From contig JAFEAV010000017.1 of assembly GCA_018266215.1 (NCBI GenBank), positions 1 to 64,000 on the forward strand: a stretch of DNA of 64,000 nucleotides, written 5' to 3'. Below the pieces are notes generated by a model, which searched no databases, was not told the DNA's origin, and was given only the letters and a program-made list of their open reading frames with translations. Shown here piece after piece: positions 15,790-24,393 of this stretch. How positions within the stretch are numbered: position 1 is the first letter of the stretch; each line of letters starts with the position of its first letter. Source of the stretch: Cyanobacteria bacterium SZAS LIN-3 (lineage in GTDB: Bacteria; Cyanobacteriota; Vampirovibrionia; Obscuribacterales; Obscuribacteraceae). A program made the translations under genes and the position numbers.

Positions 15790-18018
15790 TTAGGCGACTT
15801 TGATTATTTGCTGGGCTTTCGGGACGCGGAACCAGAAAGTGGAACCCTTGCCTTCTTCCGATTCCACACCGATGGTGCCGCCGTGTTGCTCGACTATGCC
15901 CTTACAAATGGCCAGACCGAGACCGGTACCACCCTTCTTCTTGGCGTCGGAGGCTTCCACCTGTTGGAATCGCTGGAACAAGCGATTCTTGAAGCTCTCG
16001 GGAATACCGCGGCCTCTGTCGGTGACGTGTATCTCGATCATGCCGCCGGGTATTTCCTGGGCCGATATGGTCACCGCCGCTCCCTTGGGTGAGAACTTGA
16101 CGGCGTTGGAAACCAGGTTGACCAGCACCTGTACAAGTCTGTCTCCGTCGGCGTGCACCACATTCATCTGGGGCACAAACTCCAGCGAGACACCGTTGTT
16201 GGCGGCAAATGTGTTGACCGCCTGCTCCGAACGCTCGAAGATATTGGAGAGCAGCACATCCTCGAATTGCATGTCGAGTTTGCCGGCTTCCAGTTTTTCT
16301 ATATCAAGGATGTCGTTGATAAGACCGATCAGACGAATGGTGTTACGTTCGGCGATTGACACCACTTTCTTGGCGGCGTCGGGCAAACCGCCCATAGCGC
16401 CTACAGCCAGCAGGGTGAGAGAACCGCGGATGGATGTAAGAGGTGTACGCAGTTCGTGGCTGACCGTGGATACGAACTCTTTCTTCATACGCTCAACTTC
16501 CTTGCGCTCAGACACGTCAAGGATGTTGGCCATGTAGCGGGTCTGGCCATCCGGCGACTGAAGTTCGGAGAGTGAGATTTCCACAGGGAAATCTTCATTG
16601 CCGTTCTTGATGCAATCAAATTCACCGATGCGGTTGAAGGCTTTGGTGAAGAGCGTTTCCATAAAGGCGTTGCGATCGTTTGGATCCTCGACATTGAATA
16701 TGGTCGAGTCATGGAAAAGTGACATGATGTGGCGGCCCATGAGCTCATGGCTGCGCATGGCAAACATGCTCTCGGTCCGCGGATTGACCTGCTCCACCTT
16801 ACCGTCTTTGGTGATGATGATGAGGCCGACCAGCATGTGTTCGATGATGTTTCTGATGCGCTGTTCGTTGGCCTTGATGGCGTCTTCCACTAACTTACGC
16901 TGGGTGATGTCGTGGGCTACGCAGAACAGGGCTCGGTCTTTCTCCGACCAGTCTGCCGACCACAGGACGTTGACCAGAGCCCCGTCTCTTTTCTTCACCC
17001 GGTTTTCAAACGAAACCTTGGAAGTGGCACCACGCACGGATCTTACCGCGCGGATAGTATCGGGTACGTCCTCGGGGACAATTACTTCGATAAATCTGCG
17101 GCCCATAAGCTCGTCCGGATAATAGCCCCAGCTGTCATAAGACGCCGGGTTTACGGCTACGAACTTACCGTCCATATCAATCGAACAAATAACGTCGGCG
17201 GCGTTTTCGATTACGGCGCGCTCTTTGCGGCTGGCTTCGGCAAGGGCCTCAGCCATGCTTCTAAAGGCATCGTCCAGGTGAGCGATTTCATCCGAGCCCT
17301 TGAGAGGAGCGTTCAAGCGCTGTCCCCGAGCCAATCGGAATGAGTTGTCGGTGACGGTGCCCAGACGTAAGGAAATGCTCTTGAGGAAGTAATACAACAA
17401 GCCGAAGGCTATGGCGATATTGAGCACAACCCCGATAACCAGCGACACCTTAACCATAGTTCGAGATCGGTTCTGTTCTTCCGGACTCAAGGACTCTAAC
17501 TTTCTTTCGTCCTCGGTCAGGCCTTTCAGTTCATCCTGCAGCTGGTCAGCCAATTGCCGGATCTGTTTATACATGTGTCTGGCGCGAAACTGCGCCACGT
17601 CAACGCGGTTGTCGTCGATGGCGGCCTTGGCCTCGCCCAATATTTTCAAACCGTCGGAGGTAATTGTCTGCAGGCGAACCAGGATGGCCTGCTGTTTTTC
17701 ATTGTCCCCAACCAGGGCTTTCAATTCAATCAAGTCGGAAGGAATCTGTCTGACGATCTTGTCGTATCTGTCGGAGAACAGTGGTGACTTGGTAATACTG
17801 TAACCACCCATGGCCACGCCCGCGTCGTAGAACAACTTGGACAGAGCGTTTGCCTGGGAGATGATGGCCTTCGATCTGACCTGTCTCTGGACTTCAGTCT
17901 CGGCATTTTGCAGCAGCACCGACAAAACGATCAAGAACACAAGTTCAAAGACCAGGGGAACGAGCACAAGGATGAATCCCTTGTGTGAAATCTTCAGGTC
18001 TAAATTGAATTTTCTCAT
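15790..18018 (-). CDS. PAS-domain membrane sensor histidine kinase
   Basis: A 742-residue hybrid-free kinase. TM1 is about 13-33, an extracytoplasmic helical sensor (about 35-190, CHASE3-like in size, with SKLFYDAGVAMGGYSITKSPLF and RVDVAQFRARHMYKQIRQLA), TM2 about 190-213, HAMP about 214-268, two PAS domains (about 270-375 and 385-500), HisKA with VSHELRTPLTS (His521), and an HATPase with the N-box NLVSNAVKFSP and G-boxes GRGIP and GGTGLGL. The ATG follows the stop of the sensor-only gene with no gap. Two receivers and a GGDEF protein follow, so it probably heads a c-di-GMP-controlling phosphorelay. The signal is unknown. Confidence 0.95.
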   Translation of the reverse strand: MRKFNLDLKISHKGFILVLVPLVFELVFLIVLSVLLQNAETEVQRQVRSKAIISQANALSKLFYDAGVAMGGYSITKSPLFSDRYDKIVRQIPSDLIELKALVGDNEKQQAILVRLQTITSDGLKILGEAKAAIDDNRVDVAQFRARHMYKQIRQLADQLQDELKGLTEDERKLESLSPEEQNRSRTMVKVSLVIGVVLNIAIAFGLLYYFLKSISLRLGTVTDNSFRLARGQRLNAPLKGSDEIAHLDDAFRSMAEALAEASRKERAVIENAADVICSIDMDGKFVAVNPASYDSWGYYPDELMGRRFIEVIVPEDVPDTIRAVRSVRGATSKVSFENRVKKRDGALVNVLWSADWSEKDRALFCVAHDITQRKLVEDAIKANEQRIRNIIEHMLVGLIIITKDGKVEQVNPRTESMFAMRSHELMGRHIMSLFHDSTIFNVEDPNDRNAFMETLFTKAFNRIGEFDCIKNGNEDFPVEISLSELQSPDGQTRYMANILDVSERKEVERMKKEFVSTVSHELRTPLTSIRGSLTLLAVGAMGGLPDAAKKVVSIAERNTIRLIGLINDILDIEKLEAGKLDMQFEDVLLSNIFERSEQAVNTFAANNGVSLEFVPQMNVVHADGDRLVQVLVNLVSNAVKFSPKGAAVTISAQEIPGGMIEIHVTDRGRGIPESFKNRLFQRFQQVEASDAKKKGGTGLGLAICKGIVEQHGGTIGVESEEGKGSTFWFRVPKAQQIIKVA

Positions 18019-18906
18019 CTAAGAAGCCCTTCTGGCTGGAGGCTTGGTTCTAAAACGCCGGTATTTTGTTGTCGGTGGGGGCAGGCCAATTATTTTACCG
18101 CGATGCCCGTGCGGCGGCCGACTCATGGCAAATAATTTGCTGCTGCGAACAGCAGGCGATTCGCACAGGTGAGATTCGCAGACGGGAGAGTCAACAGGCA
18201 CCACAACCGGTTCAGGCGCCTGAACTGCCGGCGAAGCATGGGGCATGCGAACAGCTCTCAGACTATTGAGGAAAGCCATAAACCAGAGGCAGAGACCGAG
18301 CACCAGATTGACGACCAGGCCTACATAGAGCATAGAGCGCAGCATGATCCGATCAGCGCGCTGCTGCTGCCAGGGCAGGGAGACAAATCGGCTTTCTTCC
18401 GCGGTCAAAAGCTTGAGCTCAGCCTGCAACATGTCGGCCAGCTGCCGGACCTGCTTGTACATGTGACGGGCTCTGAATTGCGCCACATCAACCCGATTAT
18501 CATCGATAGCACTTTTGGCCTGATCCAGTATTTTCAAACCATCGCGAATAATTTGCTCAAGTCTGATAATCCGCGCCTTCTGCCTCGGATCGTCGCCGAC
18601 AAGCTCTTTCAGAGACGCTAAATCCTCGGGGATTTGTTTTGTGATTTTTGCATAGCGCTCGGTAAACAGAGGCGATTTTGTAATGCTGTAGCCGCCCATG
18701 GCCACACCGGCATCGTAAAAGAGCTTGGACAGAGCATTAGACTGCGAAATTATGGCCTTAGCGCGCATCTGCTTCTGGACTTCCATTTCAGCATTCTGCA
18801 GTTGCACCGAGAGAACCAGTAGAAGCCCGACTTGAAAAAGCAGCGGCACAAGAATGAGGATAAACCCCCTGGTCGAAATGCTCAGTTCTCGGCGTTTCTC
18901 TTTCAT
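18019..18906 (-). CDS. Sensor-only paralogue of the adjacent histidine kinase input module
   Basis: A 295-residue protein whose first 220 residues (TM1, periplasmic helical sensor, TM2) are clearly paralogous to the kinase at 15790: both share SKLFYDAGVAMGGYSITKSPLF and DDNRVDVAQFRARHMYKQ. After TM2 (about 198-218) there is no HAMP, PAS or kinase domain. Instead there is a 75-residue Pro-rich, basic tail ending KPPARRAS. Its stop is directly followed by the kinase ATG, so the two are made together. The tail is not a frame-shifted kinase remnant that I can recognise. It may form mixed dimers with the kinase or act as a co-receptor; function is inferred only. Confidence 0.88.
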   Translation of the reverse strand: MKEKRRELSISTRGFILILVPLLFQVGLLLVLSVQLQNAEMEVQKQMRAKAIISQSNALSKLFYDAGVAMGGYSITKSPLFTERYAKITKQIPEDLASLKELVGDDPRQKARIIRLEQIIRDGLKILDQAKSAIDDNRVDVAQFRARHMYKQVRQLADMLQAELKLLTAEESRFVSLPWQQQRADRIMLRSMLYVGLVVNLVLGLCLWFMAFLNSLRAVRMPHASPAVQAPEPVVVPVDSPVCESHLCESPAVRSSKLFAMSRPPHGHRGKIIGLPPPTTKYRRFRTKPPARRAS

Positions 18907-18920
18907 CTATACAACGAGTT

Positions 18921-19955
18921 CTATGGCGTGGTGGGAGTAGTCTGTGGGGTTTTACCGCTGTTCTTGAGGGCTTCGATGATGCGTCTGACTTTTTCTTTGT
19001 CCAGGGTCACAGTCTGACCATTGGGCAGCATGATGTCGCCCGGTTTAACGGAAGTCGGATAGGGAGACTGTTGCGGCTGCGCCGGCTGGGCGGTCTGGGT
19101 CGGCTGTTGATACTGACTTTGAATCTGCTGCGGCTGAACTTGCTGCTGATAGGTCTGCTGCTGGCGAACGACCTGCTGCTGCGGTCTGCTGCTGTAAGGC
19201 GAAGATGAACTGCTGCCGCTCATGCTCGGACTGTCGCTGGCGAGGTCGCGCAGGATGGCCTTGGTGTCGTCGTCGACCATTACTTCTTCTTTGCTCGCCA
19301 CCCGGGTATAACCGTTCGGCAGGTAGAAATATGAAGCGGGAATGGCGCAGGCCTGGCTATTGTAGGTATCAAGCTGTACGCTGAGATGACCGGCGTTATC
19401 AACTGTGTTGAGCTTGAGCGGATAGGCTTTGTTGTCCGGCAAACCGTAGGTTTTAGCCAGCAGGTCGGTGATCTGATAGGGCACCTGAATATCGTTTGAG
19501 ACCCAGCAGGTGGCATTGCGAAGATGCCTGTTGGGACTGCCCTGCATGATGTAGGAAGTGGCTTTCAGTCCGCAGATTGAAGCTCCGCTGCTCTTGGCCC
19601 AGCGTCCGCCTTTGAGCTCGGTGCCTCTGGTGCCCATCGCCTTGTCGACCTCCTGCATCCAGGAGGCATAGGATGCCGAATAAAAAGTCTTGGTCTTATC
19701 GTTGTAGATGCAGACATTCCAGTCCGGCGCGCAGAGCACAATGTTGTAGCCGATTTTGGGATTGACCAGCTTCACCCCATTGGGAGCGACATAAACGTAC
19801 TGGTCCCCAATCTTGTCCGAGCGCTGGGTCAGGACCCAACCCTGCTCATCGGCCATAGCCGCCCCCGCGGTCACAAGGAGAGCCGCAAGTGTGGTGCCGA
19901 GCAAGGAGAAAGAGCGACGGGGCAACCGTTTCAGATAATCAGGCAGAAAAAACAC
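18921..19955 (-). CDS. Secreted protein with Gln-rich tail, family shared with 48859-49647
   Basis: A 344-residue exported protein. The GTG start at 19955 has AGAGGA 6 bases upstream; a TTG ten codons earlier is less likely. The signal peptide ends near AAMADEQG. Residues about 40-230 are a folded region with GYNIVLCAPDWNVCIY and several Cys, followed by Ser-rich and Gln-rich low complexity (about 240-310) and a C-terminal segment with VTLDKEKVRRIIEALKN. The folded part resembles the protein at 48859-49647 (Trp, Gln, Tyr-x-x-Pro-Asn, Gly-Tyr, APDW, Tyr in the same order). It lies 14 bases before the sensor-only gene and is probably in the same operon. No known function. Confidence 0.85.
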   Translation of the reverse strand: MFFLPDYLKRLPRRSFSLLGTTLAALLVTAGAAMADEQGWVLTQRSDKIGDQYVYVAPNGVKLVNPKIGYNIVLCAPDWNVCIYNDKTKTFYSASYASWMQEVDKAMGTRGTELKGGRWAKSSGASICGLKATSYIMQGSPNRHLRNATCWVSNDIQVPYQITDLLAKTYGLPDNKAYPLKLNTVDNAGHLSVQLDTYNSQACAIPASYFYLPNGYTRVASKEEVMVDDDTKAILRDLASDSPSMSGSSSSSPYSSRPQQQVVRQQQTYQQQVQPQQIQSQYQQPTQTAQPAQPQQSPYPTSVKPGDIMLPNGQTVTLDKEKVRRIIEALKNSGKTPQTTPTTP

Positions 19956-20102
19956 GAATAATCCTCTACAAATTTTCGACAACAATTTTCGACAGACATC
20001 CAGGCAACCAAACGCCCAAGCCTAACGTACCCGGTCGGGCCGGCGGAGAAACACAATTATCGGAACAATAGAATTAAATACAGTCCTAGATCTAGTTATC
20101 TA

Positions 20103-20969
20103 TTAGAGCGAACGCTTGCTCAGTCTGGTGCGCGGGTCCAGAGCATCGCGCAGGCCGTCGCCCAGGAAGTTGAAGGAGAGGACGGTCATGAAGATAAAAA
20201 GCGAGGGGAAGAAGATTAAATGTGGATGTGCCCGCAGCGAGCGCCAGCCGTCCGAAGCCAGGGTGCCCCAGCTACAGGCCGGTGGTGAAAGGCCCAGACC
20301 GATAAAGCTCAGGGTGGACTCGGACAAAATGGCCGAAGGCACCGTAAAAGTAAGGGCCACGATAATGGGACCGACGGCATTGGGCAAAAGATGCTTGAAG
20401 ACGATATTCAGGTGCGACTGCCCCTGAGCCCGCGCCGCTTCGACAAATTCTTCGTTTTTAAGTTGCAAAAACTGCGCCCTCACCAGGCGCGCCGTGCCCA
20501 TCCAGCTGACCAGTCCCAGCGATATGAGAATGCCCTGGGTGCCGCGGCCGACCATCAGGCCAATCAAAATCATCACCAGCAAATCGGGCAGGGCGTAGGC
20601 TATATCAATGCCGCGCATCATCCAGCTGTCCACTTTTCCGCCCAGATAACCGGCCGTGGCTCCATAGAGCGTACCGATGACAAAGGCTATCAGGGCTGTG
20701 GTCAGACCGATGGAAATGGACAGACGCGAGCCAAAAATTATGCGCGCCAGCAGATCGCGGCCCAGCTCATCTGTGCCCATTGGATGCTGCATGGACGGCC
20801 CGGCCAGGTAAGCGTCGGTGGTCTGATCAAAGCTGTAGGGAGTGAGGGTCAAATGCATGCTCTCGAGCACGCCGGAAGTCAGCGCCACCACACAGATGAA
20901 GCCGATCACCGATAGGGCGGCCATGGCCGTGGGTATCTGTCTCAATCTGGCTTGCAAGCTGCGGTCCAC
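20103..20969 (-). CDS. Peptide/nickel-type ABC transporter permease (DppC/OppC family)
   Basis: A 288-residue permease with an N-terminal membrane segment (about 12-32), an external loop, and a BPD-type core of five segments carrying the EAA-like loop EAARAQGQSHLNIVFKHLLPN. It is the second permease of a peptide importer. The GTG at 20969 has GAGGAAG about 9 bases upstream and lies 19 bases after the dppB-like stop; the longer frame starts inside the upstream gene. The region 19956-20102 downstream contains no gene. No ATPase subunits follow. Confidence 0.92.
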   Translation of the reverse strand: MDRSLQARLRQIPTAMAALSVIGFICVVALTSGVLESMHLTLTPYSFDQTTDAYLAGPSMQHPMGTDELGRDLLARIIFGSRLSISIGLTTALIAFVIGTLYGATAGYLGGKVDSWMMRGIDIAYALPDLLVMILIGLMVGRGTQGILISLGLVSWMGTARLVRAQFLQLKNEEFVEAARAQGQSHLNIVFKHLLPNAVGPIIVALTFTVPSAILSESTLSFIGLGLSPPACSWGTLASDGWRSLRAHPHLIFFPSLFIFMTVLSFNFLGDGLRDALDPRTRLSKRSL

Positions 20970-20988
20970 TGTCTCGTACTTCCTCGGA

Positions 20989-21909
20989 TTAGTCCTCGAC
21001 CCGCATGCGCGGATCAAGTATTTGATAGGTGATATCGACCAGGGTATTGGCGATGATGAGCAAAACGGCAAAGACCAGAGTCGTGCCGAGAATCAAGTCG
21101 TAGTCACGGTTATTGACGGCGGTAATGAAAAAGCGACCCATACCAGGGATGGCGTAGATATATTCGACGACGAAAGAACCGGTGATCAAAATGGCGGTCA
21201 GGGGTCCGAGCACGGTGACGACCGGCACCAGTGAATTACGCAATATATGCTTGATCACGGTATCCTGCGGCGACAGTCCCTTGGAGCGCGCCGTGCGCAC
21301 CCAGTCCTTATCGACAATTTCCAGCACACTGGCCCGGGTCAGACGGGCCAGATAGGCAGCGGGAGAAAAAGCAAGCGTCACCGCCGGAAGTACCATATGC
21401 CAGGGGGACTCCCATAAAGCCACGGGCAAAACTTTCAAAACTATGCCGAAAACAAAAATCAAACCGGCGCCGATAACAAAGCCCGGGACCGATATGCCGA
21501 AGGTCGAAAGCAGCATGGCCAGTGTATCGCCCTTGCCGCCGCGAGATATGCCCGCCACCGCCCCCAGTGGCACACCCACAAGTACAGCCAGCACCAGACT
21601 GATGCTTCCCAGTTGCAGCGAAACAGGAAAGGCGTCGCGCAAAATATCGTTGACGGTACGATTGACATACTTGTACGAAACGCCCAGATCGCCCCGGGCA
21701 AGCCGCTCTATGTAAAGGAAGTACTGCTCATGGACAGGTTTGTCCAGATGATATTTGGCGTTCAAGTTAGCCACTATTTCCGGTGGCAGATTTTTATCGG
21801 CGTCAAACGGTCCGCCCGGTACAACCCGCACCAGTAAGAAAGTAATCGTCGCCACCACCAGCAGCACCGGTATGGCCATGAGAATGCGTTTGCAAATAAG
21901 GCTGAGCAT
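20989..21909 (-). CDS. Peptide/nickel-type ABC transporter permease (DppB/OppB family)
   Basis: A 306-residue permease with the typical N-terminus LICKRILMAIPVLLVVATITFLLVRVVPGGPF, an external loop containing YFLYIERLARGDLGVSY, and the cytoplasmic loop ARLTRASVLEIVDKDWVRTARSKGLS that docks on the ATPase. Its ATG overlaps the stop of the binding-protein gene (TGATG), so it is translationally coupled. It works with the DppC-like permease to import oligopeptides or related solutes. Confidence 0.95.
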   Translation of the reverse strand: MLSLICKRILMAIPVLLVVATITFLLVRVVPGGPFDADKNLPPEIVANLNAKYHLDKPVHEQYFLYIERLARGDLGVSYKYVNRTVNDILRDAFPVSLQLGSISLVLAVLVGVPLGAVAGISRGGKGDTLAMLLSTFGISVPGFVIGAGLIFVFGIVLKVLPVALWESPWHMVLPAVTLAFSPAAYLARLTRASVLEIVDKDWVRTARSKGLSPQDTVIKHILRNSLVPVVTVLGPLTAILITGSFVVEYIYAIPGMGRFFITAVNNRDYDLILGTTLVFAVLLIIANTLVDITYQILDPRMRVED

Positions 21910-23540
21910 CAGCGAGGCCCCTCGTAGTTTTCGCCAACAGTCACGTCTCTAAAAAATTGCATGTCCAGAGGATTCATGGCAATGCCTTTGACCCAGGGCT
22001 TGACCATAATATTTTGGGTGGCCATAAAGGAGGGCACAATCGGGGCCTGTTCGATGCACAATAAATGATCGGCCTGCGAATAAAGCGCGGCTCGTTTAGT
22101 CGGGTCCTGCTCCGCTTCAGCAGCGGCTATCAGGGCATCGTACTTGGGGTCCGACCAGCGGGTATTGTTGTTGCCGTTGTAACTGGTGAAGAGATTCATA
22201 AAGGTTTCGGGGTCCGGATAATCGGCGCCCCAGTTGCTGCGGAAAAGAGTCGGCGGATCCTTCTTGACCCGGGCCAGATAGACCTTCCACTCGGTATTTT
22301 CCAGATGGATAGGCATGGAGAGATTGCGCTTGAGCTCGTCCTGCACCGCCTCCACAGTCAGTGTCACGTCGTCGCGGTTGGGATAGAGCACTTCAATGGG
22401 AGGCAGACCTTTGCCGCCCGGGTAGCCGGCCTCGGCCAGGAGCTTGCGCGCGCCCTCGGGATCGAAGGGCATGGTATTGGCCGGAGAATACCCCGGCAAC
22501 TGCACGGGAATCCAGCTGCCCGCCGGTCTTTCATTACGTCCCAGAATCTTGGGGAAAATGCGTTTGTCGATAGCCATGGCCACGGCGCGGCGCACGCGAG
22601 CGTCATTAAAAGGCGCTTTCTGGCAGTTGAAGCCCAGATAATTGGAGCGCAAAAGGGGAAAGTTTTTGTACTCCGGCGAATGCTTCAGCCGCTCGATATC
22701 AGGTGTTGCCAGGGAGCGGTTGTCAATGTAGTCCAGTTCGTTATTTTCATAGAGGGCATAAGCGGTGGACTGCTCGGGCACCATAAACATCTTTATGCTT
22801 TTGACTTTGGGCGGGCCGGCCCAAAATTTGTCGTTGGCGACAAGCTCCATCTTGTACTCATGCTGCCAGTGGGTGAGCCTGAAGGGACCGTTTGTAATCA
22901 AGTGCTCGGGCTCGGTCCAGCGATCCCCCCACTTTTCAACGACATCCCGGCGCATGGGGAAGGTGGGACAGAAAGCGGTCAAATATATAAAGTACGCCGC
23001 CGGCTTCCTCAGCTTGACTTCAAAAGTGTAGTCATCGAGCGCCTTAAAACCCAGCTCCGGCGAGGCTTGCGTAGCCTTGCCCAGGTCCCGGTCCTTGACC
23101 GACTGGGTGTTGAATTCCCGGGCGCCGACGATGTCATAGAGGAAAAAAGCGTATTGCCCGGCGGTCGCCGCCGTCAAAAGTCTCTTCCAGGCGTATTCGA
23201 AATCGTGGGCGGTGAGCGGCTTGCCGTCACTCCATAAAATATTTTTCCTAATGTGGAAAAGATAGCGCTTGCCCCCGTCCAGCACTTCCCAGGACTCGGC
23301 GCAGGACGGCGCGCACTTCAAATCGTTGGTGTAGGCCGTCAAACCAATCATGATGTTGGAGACAACATCGAAGGAAGTGAAGTCCGTGGATGTGTGCCAG
23401 TCGAGGCCGGGCGGCTCGGTGCCCAGGTTTACGCGCAGCACTCCCGGCTCGTAGCGGGGCTTACCGCCGGCGCAAGCCGTTACTAAGAGCGAGCTAATAA
23501 AGACCGTAATGTAGGTTAGTAAGTGCTTGCGGGAGGACAT
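21909..23540 (-). CDS. Peptide ABC transporter substrate-binding lipoprotein (DppA/OppA family)
   Basis: A 543-residue SBP_bac_5 protein. The signal peptide ends in a lipobox LVTAC, so it should be lipid-anchored, and the mature part shows NLGTEPPGLDWHTSTD and the SBP_bac_5-type core LLTAATAGQYAF, VRRAVAMAIDK and YNGNNNTRWSDPKYD. Length is normal for the family. It starts an operon with two permeases, but no ATP-binding subunits are present; these are supplied from elsewhere or shared. The promoter should lie in 23541-23611, back-to-back with the rpmG promoter. Confidence 0.94.
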   Translation of the reverse strand: MSSRKHLLTYITVFISSLLVTACAGGKPRYEPGVLRVNLGTEPPGLDWHTSTDFTSFDVVSNIMIGLTAYTNDLKCAPSCAESWEVLDGGKRYLFHIRKNILWSDGKPLTAHDFEYAWKRLLTAATAGQYAFFLYDIVGAREFNTQSVKDRDLGKATQASPELGFKALDDYTFEVKLRKPAAYFIYLTAFCPTFPMRRDVVEKWGDRWTEPEHLITNGPFRLTHWQHEYKMELVANDKFWAGPPKVKSIKMFMVPEQSTAYALYENNELDYIDNRSLATPDIERLKHSPEYKNFPLLRSNYLGFNCQKAPFNDARVRRAVAMAIDKRIFPKILGRNERPAGSWIPVQLPGYSPANTMPFDPEGARKLLAEAGYPGGKGLPPIEVLYPNRDDVTLTVEAVQDELKRNLSMPIHLENTEWKVYLARVKKDPPTLFRSNWGADYPDPETFMNLFTSYNGNNNTRWSDPKYDALIAAAEAEQDPTKRAALYSQADHLLCIEQAPIVPSFMATQNIMVKPWVKGIAMNPLDMQFFRDVTVGENYEGPR

Positions 23541-23611
23541 CGCTTAAGGATAACCGGTCGTATTAAACCTGTGTTATCGCAAACATTTGTCATGCGCAGA
23601 TTTTAGCTTTG

Positions 23612-23641
23612 TTGACAGTTTTTAAAATACTTGGATATACT
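23612..23641 (+). promoter_or_regulatory. Sigma70-type promoter for the rpmG-rplA cluster
   Basis: TTGACA (23612-23617) is a perfect -35 box and TATACT (23636-23641) a 5-of-6 -10 box, with an 18-base AT-rich spacer. Transcription would start near 23648, about 64 bases before rpmG. Confidence 0.75.
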
Positions 23642-23651
23642 GCAACTTGAC

Positions 23652-23674
23652 GCCCCACCAGGGGCCATTTTTTT
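23652..23674 (+). promoter_or_regulatory. Terminator-like hairpin at the very start of the rpmG leader
   Basis: GCCCC (23652-23656), loop ACCA, GGGGC (23661-23665), followed after CA by seven Ts (23668-23674). It has the form of an intrinsic terminator on the plus strand, but it begins only about 4 bases after the predicted start site, and no plus-strand gene lies upstream to be terminated. It could be a premature-termination control or a 5' stabilising hairpin. Confidence 0.5.
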
Positions 23675-23695
23675 CTGTCTTCTTTTTTGAGACAG
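23675..23695 (+). promoter_or_regulatory. Second leader hairpin just upstream of the rpmG ribosome-binding site
   Basis: CTGTCT (23675-23680) pairs with AGACAG (23690-23695) around a T-rich 9-base loop. It ends four bases before the AGGAG Shine-Dalgarno sequence at 23699-23703, so it could affect access to that site. Confidence 0.4.
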
Positions 23696-23711
23696 CCCAG
23701 GAGATTTTGTC

Positions 23712-23879
23712 ATGGCTAAAAAAGACGACCGGATTATCATCACCTTGGCTTGCGGTGATTGCAAAAGACGCAATTACACAACCAAGAAAAACAAGAGAAA
23801 TGATCCGGAACGGCTCAATTTGAGTAAGTATTGCAAGGCCTGCCGCAAGCATGTCGAGCACAAGGAAACAAAGAAATAA
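23712..23879 (+). CDS. rpmG: 50S ribosomal protein L33
   Basis: A 55-residue basic protein beginning [20 protein letters not shown] and ending EHKETKK. It has two CxxC pairs (CGDC and CKAC), the zinc-binding form of L33. Length is normal. The Shine-Dalgarno sequence AGGAG lies 8 bases before the ATG. The order rpmG, tRNA-Trp, secE, nusG, rplK, rplA is a classic bacterial arrangement, so this gene starts the translation/secretion cluster. A minus-strand open frame over it is a shadow. Confidence 0.97.
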   Translation: MAKKDDRIIITLACGDCKRRNYTTKKNKRNDPERLNLSKYCKACRKHVEHKETKK

Positions 23880-23942
23880 ACCGCTTTGGTTCACCTTGCT
23901 AATGAGACTTGGGCAGGCATCAGCTTGTCCCAGCCTCAATCT

Positions 23943-24013
23943 GCGCCCTTAGTTTAATGGTAAAACGAGGGTCTCCAAAACCTTTGTTGAGGGTTCGACT
24001 CCTTCAGGGCGCG
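23943..24013 (+). tRNA. trnW: tRNA-Trp (anticodon CCA)
   Basis: A 71-base cloverleaf: acceptor GCGCCCT/AGGGCGC with discriminator G, D arm GTTT/AAAC, anticodon stem AGGGT/ACCTT with loop CTCCAAA (anticodon CCA), T arm GAGGG-TTCGACT-CCTTC. The 3' CCA is not encoded. It sits between rpmG and secE, the usual place for tRNA-Trp in this cluster. Confidence 0.96.
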
Positions 24014-24034
24014 AATTCTAGAGAATGAAAATCA

Positions 24035-24364
24035 ATGGCTAATGAATCTCAGGACAGCTCCAAGACTCCCGCGGGCGTCAAGGAGAAGGAGCCGGTCTCA
24101 GTGGAAAGTAAGAAACCCTCAAAAGCTGAAGTAGCGAAAAAGGGCAACGTTTTCACCGAAACCGCGCAATTCCTTAGAGAAGTGGCGATTGAGCACCGCA
24201 AAATAGCCTGGCCCGACAGGGCTCAGATTGTTCGCGAGACATGGAGCGTACTCGTTCTCGTGTTCTGTATCACGGTTGTGGTGTTGGCATTCGATTGGGT
24301 GCTCGGGCAAGCGGTCTTCGGACCGCTTGAGCACCTGGCTCGGTTGTACGGGGCTGGCCGCTAA
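24035..24364 (+). CDS. secE: Preprotein translocase subunit SecE
   Basis: A 109-residue protein. An N-terminal polar extension (1-40) leads to the SecE core: an amphipathic helix FLREVAIEHRKIAWPDRAQIVRET and a single membrane span WSVLVLVFCITVVVLAFDWVLG (about 70-92). SecE clamps the SecY channel in the inner membrane. The single-span form is the common one outside enterics. It lies 21 bases after the tRNA and 29 bases before nusG. Confidence 0.95.
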   Translation: MANESQDSSKTPAGVKEKEPVSVESKKPSKAEVAKKGNVFTETAQFLREVAIEHRKIAWPDRAQIVRETWSVLVLVFCITVVVLAFDWVLGQAVFGPLEHLARLYGAGR

Positions 24365-24393
24365 TAGTTGACCTCAGGGGTTGTATATAAGAG

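Noticed and set aside
18019..18906. Sensor-only gene as a frameshifted kinase
   Set aside because: The region after the second membrane span does not encode HAMP or PAS remnants in any frame, and a complete kinase follows at once.
22065..23237. Plus-strand open frame of 390 residues
   Set aside because: It lies opposite the well-supported peptide-binding lipoprotein gene; no family motif and no ribosome-binding site.
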